64,000 nt of DNA from Planctomycetaceae bacterium. Its GTDB lineage: Bacteria; Planctomycetota; Planctomycetia; Planctomycetales; Planctomycetaceae. This document shows, in pieces, positions 1 to 9,367 of this stretch (its first letter is position 1; each line of letters starts with the position of its first letter). Under the pieces are notes generated by a model. That model ran no database searches, was not told where the DNA came from, and saw only the letters and a list, made by a program, of their open reading frames with translations. Location: contig JAKFUG010000027.1 in NCBI GenBank assembly GCA_021732785.1, positions 62,001 to 126,000 on the forward strand. The letters run 5' to 3'. A program made the translations under genes and the position numbers.

Positions 1-1450
1 AAGCGTGATCGCTGGGCCCGAATCCGCTGGGCCGGGAGAGGATCTCCAGTTGCTGCGCGTCCGCCGCCGTTTGCAACCACGCGGGCCACTCGACGGCGGT
101 GCCGGTCCCGTATGCCGTGAGTTGCTTGTTCCGCAGCCGACCGACCATGTCGAGATTGATCATGGCGACGGTTTTATCCAACGGAATTAACGGATCTTCC
201 ACGTACCGTTTGCTGCCGTACAGGCCGAGTTCTTCGCCGCTGAAAGCGATGAAAATGATGCGGCGGCGAGGAGTCTTCGGCTGGGCCGCAAGCAAACGCG
301 CCACTTCGATCAGCACCGCGGTCCCCGAGGCGTTGTCATCGGCCCCGTTGTGAATTTCATCCGTCGCACCAATGGCCAGCGAGCCCCAACCACCGCGGCC
401 GAGATGATCATAATGAGCACCGATCACCAGAGCCTCATTCGCCAACGGACCGATTCCATCCAGCGTGGCAACGACATTTCGCAGCGTCTTTCCCGGTCTG
501 GTCAGCGACACTTTGGCACCGAGCGTGACACCCGGCAATGTCATACTTTGCGGCGTTACGGTTTCCTCAATCGTTTGCTCAAGATCGCGCAGCCGTTTCC
601 CCAACGACATCTGCATCCACCGTTCTACGATAGCCCGGCGGCAATGGATTACGGGCAGCGTTTCGGTCCCCAGCCCCGACGTCAGTTCGACATTCAACAG
701 TGGATCGGCGTGGACTGAGTTCGCGACGCCATCCTCGCCCACTTTCAACCCGCGGGACTCCGTACACAACACCATCGCTACGGCACCGTGCTGATGCGCA
801 TTCGCGATCTTCGTCAGTAAATACGCATGATCGGTGAGTTCGCTGCCGTTGAAAACGAGATCCGCTTGCGGTCCGCGCGGTTCGTTTCGTAGAACGATCA
901 CGACTTTTCCCTGGACATTCAGACCCGCATAATCGTCATATCCCTTCTTCTCCGCAGTAATGCCATATCCGGCAAAGATGACAGGCGCATTAATGTTCGC
1001 CGAAGGGCTGATCATCAATGACGAGAAGTCTTCGCCCGAGTTGAATTGCTCAACACCCTGACCACTTCGCTGGAGTGATAACGATTGCACCGACCCGGTG
1101 GGATTGGCCGAATAGAGTCGAAATTCGTGAAACGGCTTACCGCCATACGATGAGGTATCGACCCCGGCTTTCGCAAACTCGGCGGCAATGAACTCGGCGG
1201 CCAGGTCGAGTCCGCGCGTGCGGATCCCGCGTCCCTCTAACTCATCCGATGACAAATAGGTCACGTCGCTTTTCAGACGAGCTTCGATGGCCTCCGCAGT
1301 CGCCGGTAAGGACGCCGCCTTTCCTGGGCGTTCAACCCGCTCCGCGGTGGGCGTGACCGTCGCTGTGACCCGCGGCGATTGTGCCGCGACATCGACGGCG
1401 CTTCCAATCATCAGGATGCTCGCGACCACCCATCGCTGATGACGCTCCAT
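1..1450 (-). CDS. M28 family zinc aminopeptidase with PA domain (3' end cut by window edge)
   Basis: Reading the minus strand from the ATG at 1450 gives 483 uninterrupted codons that run off the left edge. The protein starts with a signal peptide (MERHQRWVVASILMIG..., cleavage near AAQS) and a protease-associated (PA) domain over roughly the first two thirds. An M28 metallopeptidase domain follows. The zinc-site motifs are visible in order: GAHYDH, HNGADDNASG, FSGEELGLYGS, NLDMVGR and GPSDH. These match the co-catalytic two-zinc aminopeptidase fold (aminopeptidase S / IAP type), so it probably removes N-terminal residues from peptides outside the cytoplasm. Start choice: it is the first ATG giving a good signal peptide, with no strong ribosome binding site. 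The C-terminus is missing only because the window ends. Confidence 0.9.
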   Translation of the reverse strand, partial: MERHQRWVVASILMIGSAVDVAAQSPRVTATVTPTAERVERPGKAASLPATAEAIEARLKSDVTYLSSDELEGRGIRTRGLDLAAEFIAAEFAKAGVDTSSYGGKPFHEFRLYSANPTGSVQSLSLQRSGQGVEQFNSGEDFSSLMISPSANINAPVIFAGYGITAEKKGYDDYAGLNVQGKVVIVLRNEPRGPQADLVFNGSELTDHAYLLTKIANAHQHGAVAMVLCTESRGLKVGEDGVANSVHADPLLNVELTSGLGTETLPVIHCRRAIVERWMQMSLGKRLRDLEQTIEETVTPQSMTLPGVTLGAKVSLTRPGKTLRNVVATLDGIGPLANEALVIGAHYDHLGRGGWGSLAIGATDEIHNGADDNASGTAVLIEVARLLAAQPKTPRRRIIFIAFSGEELGLYGSKRYVEDPLIPLDKTVAMINLDMVGRLRNKQLTAYGTGTAVEWPAWLQTAADAQQLEILSRPSGFGPSDHA

Positions 1451-1988
1451 CCATCGATACCGGTTCGGCTTGAAGTTGACCATCGTCACGTTGAGTCCTG
1501 CGGCGACGGCCGACGTCGTTCCGTGTGGAAGAGGTGCCGTCGCGAAACCACGATTGCACATCACTGAATTGCACTTCGTGCGCCATCGGGGCGATGAATC
1601 ATTCGTGCGCGAAACGCTCATAACTGTCATAACTGTTACGGTCGTGTGTCCGACGGGAAACAGATTCCGGAGATGTTTGCGCGCGGAGGTTTACGGTGTT
1701 GACAAGTTTGGCAACGCCATCGTTAACGGCCGCTGACAGATTTCATTCACGATCAGCAATGCGGTTGATTGCCGCTGATAGAAAACGGCCAACCGTCGAC
1801 GGTATGGCGCTGAATTCGGATTTTCGCGGTTCACGATTTGCTTCGGTGATCTCAATTCCGAGGTTGCGCTAGCGCACGGGAACAAAGCGCATCCGGAAAA
1901 CATCACGACGTCAGCGCCGGGATGCGTTTCCACCACGCGGACGATGAACTGCGGTGAACTCACCACACTGAGCAAAGGGCCCTTGCCT
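1451..1988. other. Intergenic region between divergent genes
   Basis: This stretch separates the divergently transcribed peptidase and sigma-54 activator. No ORF in it looks protein-coding and I see no RNA gene. A TTGACA-like hexamer at 1699-1704 has only a poor -10 match 17 nt downstream, so no promoter is called. Promoters for both genes should lie here. Confidence 0.4.
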
Positions 1989-3398
1989 GTGACGGATGTC
2001 GCGATCGCGTTTGTGCGTGATGTGGAGTTATTCGAACAACTGGAACGTCGGCTGGCAGCCCGATCGGGGTTGCGAGTGCGGTTTGCGGGATCGGCGGCGG
2101 ACGCGCTCGCCCTCCTGGCGGAACAGCGCGTGCCGACACTCCTGCTCGATTCCCGGGTCAAGCACTTTGACCAGGAAACCGCCGAGTTATGCCAGCGACT
2201 GCTCGACGGCGCCCTTCCCGCGGTGAACCTGGTGACCGTGGGCGATGACTTCTATCCGCGACCCGTCGCTGCGGCCTTGTCGCTGCTGGCCGTCGAACAC
2301 CTCGCCGTCGATCACGAGACCATTCACTGGGAATCGGTCGGCGAAAAATTGCCGATGGTGTTGTCCGCCGTGCGGGCGCGAACGATTCCCGTGCGGAAAT
2401 TCGTCGAAGCCTGCGGGATCCGGATAAACACGTGGACACCCGAGTTTTTCCCGGTGGTCGACGATCTGCTGCGCGTCGCCCATCGCGATGTCACGCTCCT
2501 GCTCGTCGGCGAAACCGGCACCGGGAAGACGACGCTCGCTCAATTCATTCATCATCGGTCGCCGCGGCGCGACCGGGCTTTTCAACATCTCGCCTGTGGT
2601 GCGTTGCCCGGCGATCTGATCGAAAGCGAACTGTTCGGTCACACTCGCGGAGCATTCACCGGGGCCGAACGGAACAAGATGGGCCGTTTTCAGGCCGCCG
2701 GACGCGGAACCTTGCTGCTCGACGAAATCGATGTGCTCGATCTGAAGCAGCAAGTCAAATTGCTGCGGGTGATTGAATCCGGCGAATACGAGATCGTGGG
2801 GGCGACGGAAACCCGCGTGTCGGAAGCCCGGCTGATTGTGGCATCGAACGTGAATCTCGATGCCATGATGGAGCGCGAGGAATTCCGCAGCGACCTGTAT
2901 TACCGCCTGAATATGCTGGAATTCCGCTTGCCGCCGCTGCGGGATCGGCCGTTGGACATGGCCCCGCTGGCATTGCAGTTCATCGACGAATGCTGTGCCG
3001 AGCACTCGATTCCGGTGGAGGGAATCGAGCGCGGATTGCTCGCCGCCTTGAAACGGTACAACTGGCCGGGCAACCTGCGGGAACTCAAAAATCACATGCG
3101 GCGGCTGGTCCTGTTCTGCGAAGACCGCGTGCTGCGAATGCGGGATTTGTCACCCAAAGTGCTGCAGGCGGGCGAGGCACGGGCTGCCGAACCGTTGCGG
3201 GAGATCGTCAGTCCTGCGCGCATCACGATGGCCCAGCAGGTCGCCCAAAGCGAGCGCGAGATTCTCGAACAAGCCCTCGCCGCGCACGGACAGAATCGCA
3301 CACGCACGGCGGCCGCGCTGGGGCTCAGTCGCGTCGGGCTCTACAAAAAATTAAAGCGGTTGGGGTTGATGGAAGCGCTCACGGAAACGGAGTGCTAA
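1989..3398 (+). CDS. Sigma-54 dependent transcriptional activator with degenerate receiver domain
   Basis: From the GTG at 1989 (AAGGG about 10 nt upstream) this is a 469-residue NtrC-type enhancer-binding protein. An in-frame ATG at 1944 is an alternative start. Residues 1-120 look like a receiver domain. The LLLDSR strand could supply the phospho-acceptor Asp, but the usual acidic pair after strand 1 and the strand-5 Lys are not evident, so phosphorylation is uncertain. The AAA+ domain has Walker A GETGTGKT, the sigma-54 contact loop GAFTGA, Walker B LLLDEID and the R-finger region FRSDLYYRLN. A Fis-type helix-turn-helix (RTRTAAALGLSRVGLYKKL) ends the protein. It should activate RNA polymerase-sigma-54 at unknown promoters. 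No histidine kinase is adjacent. Confidence 0.9.
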   Translation: MTDVAIAFVRDVELFEQLERRLAARSGLRVRFAGSAADALALLAEQRVPTLLLDSRVKHFDQETAELCQRLLDGALPAVNLVTVGDDFYPRPVAAALSLLAVEHLAVDHETIHWESVGEKLPMVLSAVRARTIPVRKFVEACGIRINTWTPEFFPVVDDLLRVAHRDVTLLLVGETGTGKTTLAQFIHHRSPRRDRAFQHLACGALPGDLIESELFGHTRGAFTGAERNKMGRFQAAGRGTLLLDEIDVLDLKQQVKLLRVIESGEYEIVGATETRVSEARLIVASNVNLDAMMEREEFRSDLYYRLNMLEFRLPPLRDRPLDMAPLALQFIDECCAEHSIPVEGIERGLLAALKRYNWPGNLRELKNHMRRLVLFCEDRVLRMRDLSPKVLQAGEARAAEPLREIVSPARITMAQQVAQSEREILEQALAAHGQNRTRTAAALGLSRVGLYKKLKRLGLMEALTETEC

Positions 3399-3410
3399 CC
3401 GCCGTCGATG

Positions 3411-5045
3411 TCAGTCTTTCATCGCGGTTTTGGACGCCGTCGGCGCACGATGCACCAGGTATGTGCCGGCGCGAAAGACCACGGGACAAGACCACGGATA
3501 GACTTCCCGCGGGGCACGGCGATACGCCGGTGGCGGCTGTAACGGACCGTCCGGTCCCACCGCTTCGGCATCGCGGCGCGGCATGCCCACGCTAACGAGA
3601 TCAGTCACCACAAACCGATGCGGTGACTGTTGCAGCTCGTCCAAAATCGCACGGCGGCGCTCCGGGAAGAACTGGATCGTCTCGAAAAAATACGTGTACC
3701 GGACCGGCGGCAACAGATCGAGTTGCCGGTAGAGGGACACAAAATCGCTGTTGTAGAAACAGACATCGCGGCCGGTCACGCCTTCGGTTTGCAGGTACTC
3801 GGCGATCTTGGCAAGATCTTTCCGATCGGGATTCGGAAAGTACGCCAACCGGTCGCGGAGTGCGGGTGTCATCTCTCGCTGCCAGCACGCCGGCCAGGCG
3901 CTGAGATGTCCCGACCGCAACAACGGCGACGCACACACCCCCAACAGGGCAAACGACACACACGCGGTGCGAACCCACCCTCTTTGCGGGACGGCATGCA
4001 CCGTCTGCACGGCGCTCAACAACAAAGCGAGCAGAATCGTCGGTGCATGGATGTAGTCGAACAGGTGTTGCAGGAACAACGCCTGCACCATCCAGCCGAC
4101 ATACAACGCAGCCAGCATCGTCACGACAGCAGCGGATGACGAAACATCACGTTGACGGATTCGCCGTATGAGCAACCGTGCGGTAATGAACAATGCAATC
4201 AGATGCAACAAACTCCACGGCCCTTGCCGCAATGTCATCGCCACATATCGTGCGAGTGTCCAATGAGCCCGTCCGGCTCGGAAATACGCGGGATTCCAGT
4301 CTCGCAGCGTTTCCAAAAAGGCAGGCCAGCAACCCGCCCATTGCATCCACGAAACGCCAAGCCCCCCCATCAATAACCCGCCGGTCAGGAGACCAAACAC
4401 ATCGGAAATGATGAGTGATTTCCGTGGCAGCGACCGTAAACTCACGACCCACACCAGCACTCCCGGTACGACAATATGGGGCTTCAACCAGATCGCGGCT
4501 CCCCAGCAAAGCCCTTCCAATAGGGACCGAATGTAACGATTTTTCCTATAAGTCACGCCGAGCGACGCCTCACGAAGCGACACCGCGGCGAGCGCCGGAC
4601 AGAGCATCCAGACATCGCGCTGGCAGTGGCACCATTCGCTGCACGTCAGATAAAACGCCGCCATGCCGCAGGCGGTCCACGTTGCGGCCGCGGCACCGCC
4701 TCCCGCGCGGAACACCAGTCGGCTGGCCAATGTCGAGGTGACACAGAACAGCAGCAAATCAAACAGCCGCATGGCTTCCGGTGAATCTCCGGCAATCCCG
4801 CGAACCACGAGATGCACCCAAATCACACCGGGTAGGTTGGGTTCGAGAAAGTCGCGGTACAGCATGCCCCCCGCGCGAAAACCGGCCGCTTGCAGATCGT
4901 ACACCTCCGTGTCATTGGTGAGTGGCATCCGCAGAAACAGCGGCACCGCCACGATCAACAACAACAGCAGGCACGCGATCGGCATCCAAACCGGCGCGGA
5001 ACGTTCTCGAGGAACCGTGGGTTCGTTGGTCGGGGCGATGAACAT
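3411..5045 (-). CDS. Polytopic membrane protein, GT-C glycosyltransferase-like
   Basis: This 544-residue protein has about ten hydrophobic helices beginning at residue 20. The first lumenal loop contains a DTEVYDLQAAGF segment followed by GGMLYRDFLEPNLPG. An acidic first loop followed by many transmembrane helices is typical of ArnT/PMT-like GT-C glycosyltransferases, which use polyprenyl-phosphate sugars. A soluble C-terminal domain of about 130 residues follows the last helix. It lies convergent to the sigma-54 activator (12 nt apart) and divergent from the GT2 gene. The lipid-linked-sugar role is inferred from topology and from the GT2 neighbour; no precise family is recognised. Confidence 0.6.
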   Translation of the reverse strand: MFIAPTNEPTVPRERSAPVWMPIACLLLLLIVAVPLFLRMPLTNDTEVYDLQAAGFRAGGMLYRDFLEPNLPGVIWVHLVVRGIAGDSPEAMRLFDLLLFCVTSTLASRLVFRAGGGAAAATWTACGMAAFYLTCSEWCHCQRDVWMLCPALAAVSLREASLGVTYRKNRYIRSLLEGLCWGAAIWLKPHIVVPGVLVWVVSLRSLPRKSLIISDVFGLLTGGLLMGGLGVSWMQWAGCWPAFLETLRDWNPAYFRAGRAHWTLARYVAMTLRQGPWSLLHLIALFITARLLIRRIRQRDVSSSAAVVTMLAALYVGWMVQALFLQHLFDYIHAPTILLALLLSAVQTVHAVPQRGWVRTACVSFALLGVCASPLLRSGHLSAWPACWQREMTPALRDRLAYFPNPDRKDLAKIAEYLQTEGVTGRDVCFYNSDFVSLYRQLDLLPPVRYTYFFETIQFFPERRRAILDELQQSPHRFVVTDLVSVGMPRRDAEAVGPDGPLQPPPAYRRAPREVYPWSCPVVFRAGTYLVHRAPTASKTAMKD

Positions 5046-5317
5046 TTCCGTCGATTCTCAGCACGAGTCTTGGTTCACGTCCTTTCATTCCTTCGCGAAT
5101 GGTGTTCCACAGTTTCGATAGGCCGTCACAGCAAGGCTTTCCGCGTGGTGAAGAATGGCAACATCCACGGAAGGAACGGGGAATCGCGACAACCGGCATC
5201 ACACAACGGCCTCTTCCCGTTTCGCCCCCGGCGAGACAGAGTCAATCACGCCTGCGGAATGCCGCTTGCAGATGGACGAAACACCCAATGGTGGACCTTC
5301 TGGGATTTTGACGCGGC

Positions 5318-6370
5318 ATGACGGCCCTGACTCATTCATCGACGGACGAATTCCCCTCCCCCGAGGCGTCACCGCCTCGGGAGATTGCCCCCCCGTTCGT
5401 CTCGGTGGTGCTCCCCGTCTTCAACGAAGTCGAAGCCCTGCCCCGACTTGTCGAACAATTGCATGACGTGTTGTTCGCGTTGGGACACGAGTACGAACTG
5501 GTGTTCGTCGATGATGGGTCCACCGACGGCAGCGGCGAATGGCTCGACGACACCGCGCGAGTCCGGACCGATGTCACTGCGGTCCGACTCTCGCGGAATT
5601 TCGGCCATCAAGCCGCGTTGCAAGCCGGATTGGATGAAGCCCGCGGCGACGTTGTCGTCGTGATGGATTCCGATCTGCAGGACGATCCTCGTGCCCTGCC
5701 CCGCTTTCTCGAGGCATGGCGGGCAGGGCACGATGTCGTCTATGCCATTCGGACACACCGCAAGGAATCTCTGCTGAAACGGGGGCTTTTCTTCGCCTTT
5801 TACCGCGTGATGCAAGCCGTGGTCGATGTCCCGATTCCCGCCGATGCCGGAAATTTCGGGCTGCTCGATCGGCGTGTCGTCAATCATCTCCGCGCGTTTC
5901 CCGAACGGACACGGTTCTTCCCCGGATTACGGAACTGGGTCGGCTTTCGACAAATCGGCGTGCAAGTCGAACGGTTGAGCCGCTATGACGCCGTGCCACG
6001 GGTTTCGTTCTGGCAACTCGTGCGACTCGCGAAGACGGCCGTGTTTGGCTTTTCGAGTGTACCGATGGCGCTCTTCTCCGTGACGGCGGTTGTCACAACC
6101 TTGGCCTTTGCGATTGGTACCACCGTGACAATCGGACTCTGGCTCATCGGAACAACTCTGCCCGGTTGGATCGGCGCCGCGCTCGCGGTCTCCTTCTTCG
6201 CCGCGCTGAATTCATTGGGAATCGCCGTGTTGGGTGAATATGTCGTGCGAATTCTCGATCAGGTGCAAGGCCGCCCGGCGTATCTCGTCGACCACGTTCG
6301 TCGGGCCGATTGGCCGGGGAAACGTTTTCGGGACAATCGCGGACTTTCGGCATGGCGCGCTAACTCGTGA
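5318..6370 (+). CDS. GT2 family glycosyltransferase, DPM1/GtrB-like
   Basis: This 350-residue protein begins with a short Ser/Pro-rich extension, then a GT-A domain: VSVVLPVFNE, the FVDDGSTDGS nucleotide-binding segment, and the metal-binding DSDLQDDP motif. Two hydrophobic helices near residues 235-300 anchor it in the cytoplasmic membrane. This arrangement is that of dolichol/undecaprenyl-phosphate mannosyl- or glucosyltransferases (DPM1, GtrB, ArnC), which make a lipid-phosphate sugar for GT-C enzymes. The two GT-C-like membrane proteins next to it fit that role. The donor sugar cannot be told from sequence. The stop codon lies inside a small palindromic repeat. Confidence 0.88.
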   Translation: MTALTHSSTDEFPSPEASPPREIAPPFVSVVLPVFNEVEALPRLVEQLHDVLFALGHEYELVFVDDGSTDGSGEWLDDTARVRTDVTAVRLSRNFGHQAALQAGLDEARGDVVVVMDSDLQDDPRALPRFLEAWRAGHDVVYAIRTHRKESLLKRGLFFAFYRVMQAVVDVPIPADAGNFGLLDRRVVNHLRAFPERTRFFPGLRNWVGFRQIGVQVERLSRYDAVPRVSFWQLVRLAKTAVFGFSSVPMALFSVTAVVTTLAFAIGTTVTIGLWLIGTTLPGWIGAALAVSFFAALNSLGIAVLGEYVVRILDQVQGRPAYLVDHVRRADWPGKRFRDNRGLSAWRANS

Positions 6371-6387
6371 GCGCGGTTAGCGCTCAC
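6357..6387. repeat. Small palindromic repeat overlapping the GT2 stop codon
   Basis: GCGCTAAC (6357-6364) pairs with GTTAGCGC (6376-6383), and GTGAGCGC (6367-6374) pairs with GCGCTCAC (6380-6387), giving two alternative hairpins. The 11-nt start, GCGCTAACTCG, recurs exactly at 9361-9371 across the stop codon of another gene. It may act as a 3'-end signal or belong to a dispersed repeat family. Confidence 0.5.
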
Positions 6388-6419
6388 TTCGCATTCCCTT
6401 CCCGCCTTAGATACTCGTC

Positions 6420-8162
6420 ATGCCCACCACGCTGCTATCACCTCCTGCTGAAACAGAGAGCCCCCCTTGGGCAACTGATCTCGCGGCGGCGCGACCCGAA
6501 ATCGCCGATGAGCCTTCTGAAGACGCTCCGGTTCGCCGCGGTGTTTCGCTCGCACAACTGTTCGTGATCGCGGGCTTTTGCCTGCTGTTCATGTATCACA
6601 ACTATCTGCCGCTGTTTCATTCCGACCTGTGGGGCCACGTCAGCTATGGCGAATGGATCTGGCAACATCGACAGTTGCCGACCGAAGATCCGTTCACGCC
6701 CCTCGCGGAAGGGGTCCCAATGGTGGCGTCGGCATGGTTAAGCCAGGTGCTGTTCGCCGCGGCGGCGAAGTCGGGCGATGTCGAATGGATCGCTCACCTG
6801 TTCGCGGTGTCTGTCCTTGCCACGCAGCTTTTGTTGATGAGTGCGTTTCGTCGCCGTGGCGGCAATGCCCCGGTCGCTGTGTTTGCCGTGATGACCACGT
6901 TCGCGATCGCCTGGAGCCGCCATGCGGTTCAACGACCGGAAGTCTTCGGCATGCTGTGTTTCGCGGCGCTGCTCTGGCTGATTTCGACCGCCGATCATCC
7001 CAAACGGACCCGTCCGGGCTGGCGGACCGCGATCGGCATCTTTGGTCTGTTCGCCCTGTGGGGAAATCTGCATGGCTCCTTTGTGATGGGTTTTGCAGTC
7101 CTCGGATGTTTATGGCTGGGACGATTGATGGATGTCGTCATGGTCGCCGGATGGAGCGGGTTGTGGCGCGGCGACATGGTCCTGCATCAAAGACTGATCT
7201 GGTTGGAACTCGCCGTTGCGGGCACGGTGCTCAATCCGTATGGAATCGATCTGCTGGTGTATGCACTCGCGTTCCCCGGACATCCGAATCTCCGCGCGGT
7301 GATGGAATGGTTCCCGCTGGAAATGAATTCGCTGGAAGGCCTGCCGATGGCCGCGTCGTGGGTGCTCACCGCCGTGGTGCTGCGTCACAGTCATCGTCGA
7401 ATGACCCCCGCGGAGGTCTTGTTGCTTCTCGTCTTCAACGCCGCCGTGTGTGCCCGGGTGCGAATGATTGCCTGGTATGCGCCGGTGCTGCTGTGGACGC
7501 TGTCGCCGCATCTCGCCGAGATCGCGAATCGCTGGCTGGCATCCACCCGCTGGCAACGGTGGACGCTCCCGTCCCCGCGCGTAGCGGCCGTTGCCGTGCT
7601 ATTCGTGTGGATGACATTCGCCTTGTCGCCGATCAGCCGGCCGATTCTGGGCGGCAAACCCCGGCCACCGCGACAGGTTTTCAGTCACGACACGCCGCTG
7701 GGAGTTACCACGTATCTACGAGAACATCCCGTTGGCGGCATGGTCGCGGCGCCCCAATGGTGGGGCGATTGGCTGATGCGTCACGGTCCGCCACAACTGC
7801 AATTGATGGCGACGACGAACGCAATTCATCTGCTACCGAACCGCGTCTGGAACGATTATCTCGCGATTTCCACGGCAGACGGGGGTCTCGAACGCCGCCT
7901 GGATCGTTACCGCATCAACACGGTCATCGTCGGCAAAGCGTTACAACCGGAACTCGAACGGACAATGACGCACCTGCAAGGATGGAAGACCGTGTACGAG
8001 GATGAGGTCGGGTTGGTTTCTGTTCGAACGAGTTCGTTGGCGGTGATGCCTTCCCGTAGCCCTGTCGCTCCGCGACAGGAAAGCCGTTTGCTTCCAAAGA
8101 CTGACGTATCATCGGCTTTCCTGTCGCGGAGCGACAGGGCGATGGGAAAGGAGGACCGATGA
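6420..8162 (+). CDS. Polytopic membrane protein, GT-C-like, with repeat-derived C-terminus
   Basis: This 580-residue protein has a cytoplasmic Pro/Glu-rich N-terminus, then roughly ten transmembrane helices from residue 45. Its first extracytoplasmic loop reads LFHSDLWGHVSYGEW, with an acidic residue near the start as in GT-C-type enzymes. A smaller soluble domain of about 110 residues follows. The last 34 residues are encoded by a perfect inverted repeat (8059-8140), so the natural C-terminus was probably altered when that element arrived. Its stop overlaps the next start (ATGA), so both genes are co-translated. Its function is probably sugar transfer onto an envelope polymer or protein, inferred only from topology and neighbours. 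Confidence 0.6.
   Translation: MPTTLLSPPAETESPPWATDLAAARPEIADEPSEDAPVRRGVSLAQLFVIAGFCLLFMYHNYLPLFHSDLWGHVSYGEWIWQHRQLPTEDPFTPLAEGVPMVASAWLSQVLFAAAAKSGDVEWIAHLFAVSVLATQLLLMSAFRRRGGNAPVAVFAVMTTFAIAWSRHAVQRPEVFGMLCFAALLWLISTADHPKRTRPGWRTAIGIFGLFALWGNLHGSFVMGFAVLGCLWLGRLMDVVMVAGWSGLWRGDMVLHQRLIWLELAVAGTVLNPYGIDLLVYALAFPGHPNLRAVMEWFPLEMNSLEGLPMAASWVLTAVVLRHSHRRMTPAEVLLLLVFNAAVCARVRMIAWYAPVLLWTLSPHLAEIANRWLASTRWQRWTLPSPRVAAVAVLFVWMTFALSPISRPILGGKPRPPRQVFSHDTPLGVTTYLREHPVGGMVAAPQWWGDWLMRHGPPQLQLMATTNAIHLLPNRVWNDYLAISTADGGLERRLDRYRINTVIVGKALQPELERTMTHLQGWKTVYEDEVGLVSVRTSSLAVMPSRSPVAPRQESRLLPKTDVSSAFLSRSDRAMGKEDR
8059..8140. repeat. Double-palindrome (REP/BIME-like) element inside the 3' end of a gene
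   Basis: The arms 8059-8086 and 8113-8140 are perfect 28-nt reverse complements separated by 26 nt. Each arm is itself a hairpin: CCTGTCGC at 8061-8068, a 3-nt loop TCC, and GCGACAGG at 8072-8079. A further 5-bp pairing (8051-8055 with 8144-8148) extends the large stem. The element is translated as the end of the upstream membrane protein and lies just ahead of the Shine-Dalgarno sequence of the next gene. Confidence 0.85.
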
Positions 8163-9367
8163 GCGCGAACTCTGGGATTCGGCAAAGCGCAAGCGGGCGC
8201 GCGGTGATTGTGCTGGTGCATGCGATCGTCATCATTTGTGGTGCTGCTTATGCCGGATTGCGCTATGAACGATTGCAACTCGATCGCCAATTACCAACCC
8301 TTAGCAATGCGCCGCGCAGCATTACGCCGCGGCATCAACGTCCGTCGTTGGTGACCGATGCGGAACTGGCTCGGATTCTCGATCATCTGAAACCGCGATT
8401 GCGCGGCCGGAATCCGAAGATCAACTCCGTCGAACACGCCCTGCGGTTGTGGGGCACCGACGCCGTTTTTGATGATGAAGCGTGCTTATCCGGCGCGGAA
8501 CTTCGTGAATTGCTGCTCGATCACCGGACCTTTGCTTCCGCATGGGGACCAAAATCGAAACCGTTCATCATGCCCGATACCCGTGATCCGGCTGTCATCG
8601 CGTTCCGCACCGACGCCGGGAATGCCACCTCCAGCCATGTCGATCACACGCTGGCTTGCCTCGCGGAAGTTGGCACGCCCGTCGATTTCCCGGTGATTAC
8701 GCCGCGCGGGGAAAGCACCGTCGGCCGCGGACTCGAACTTTCGCTGCGGCAATTCAGCCTGAATCAGGAAGAGTACGAGTGGTCGGCGATGGTCTTCCTG
8801 CACTATCTCGGCGACAAAAAAGTCTGGACTTCCACCGAAGGCCAGCAGATTACCTGGGATCGGATCGCCGATCGATTGATGCGGCAACGATTCATCCAAG
8901 GCGTCTGCTTCGGTCAACATCGGCTCTACACGCTCGCAGCACTGTTGCGTGTCGATGAAGACGAAAGGCTTCTTTCACCCGAAACGCGGACGCGCGTGAT
9001 TGAACATCTCCAAATGGCGACGGCGGCGCTGGTGAAATCGCAGCATGCGGAGGGTTGGTGGGGGGGTGATTGGCCAGGAGTGGAACGGGATGGTCCGAAT
9101 GTGCCGGTGGATGGGCCGTTCGGTCCGCAAGCCGACCGGTTGTTGATGACCGGCCATGCGCTGGAATGGTGGGCGTACGCTCCCCCGGAAGCGCTCCCGC
9201 CGGAGGACGTGCTCGAACGGGCCACGCGCTGGCTGGTGACCGAGACCGATGGGCTCACGCCGGAGCAATGGACGCGGTACTACCCGTTTCTTACACACGT
9301 CGGCCGGGCATTAGCGCTGTGGCACGGCGTCGAACCGCATGCGGCGCTGGTCCCTTCGCAGCGCTAA
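8159..9367 (+). CDS. Membrane-anchored protein of unknown function, possibly alpha/alpha-toroid
   Basis: This 402-residue protein is preceded by AAAGGAGGA and overlaps the upstream stop codon by 4 nt. One hydrophobic helix (residues 15-33) anchors it, leaving a large periplasmic domain. The C-terminal half has repeated Trp/Gly-rich helical stretches (EGWWGGDWPG, TGHALEWWAYAPPE, ERATRWLVTE) that look like the alpha/alpha-barrel of terpenoid-cyclase-like folds. I do not recognise a named family or catalytic residues. Co-translation with the GT-C-like protein suggests a shared role in envelope glycan or polymer assembly. Confidence 0.6.
   Translation: MSANSGIRQSASGRAVIVLVHAIVIICGAAYAGLRYERLQLDRQLPTLSNAPRSITPRHQRPSLVTDAELARILDHLKPRLRGRNPKINSVEHALRLWGTDAVFDDEACLSGAELRELLLDHRTFASAWGPKSKPFIMPDTRDPAVIAFRTDAGNATSSHVDHTLACLAEVGTPVDFPVITPRGESTVGRGLELSLRQFSLNQEEYEWSAMVFLHYLGDKKVWTSTEGQQITWDRIADRLMRQRFIQGVCFGQHRLYTLAALLRVDEDERLLSPETRTRVIEHLQMATAALVKSQHAEGWWGGDWPGVERDGPNVPVDGPFGPQADRLLMTGHALEWWAYAPPEALPPEDVLERATRWLVTETDGLTPEQWTRYYPFLTHVGRALALWHGVEPHAALVPSQR

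Noticed and set aside
1699-1727. Possible sigma-70 promoter (TTGACA with 17-nt spacing)
   Set aside because: The -10 hexamer GTTAAC matches TATAAT at only three of six positions, so it is too weak to list.
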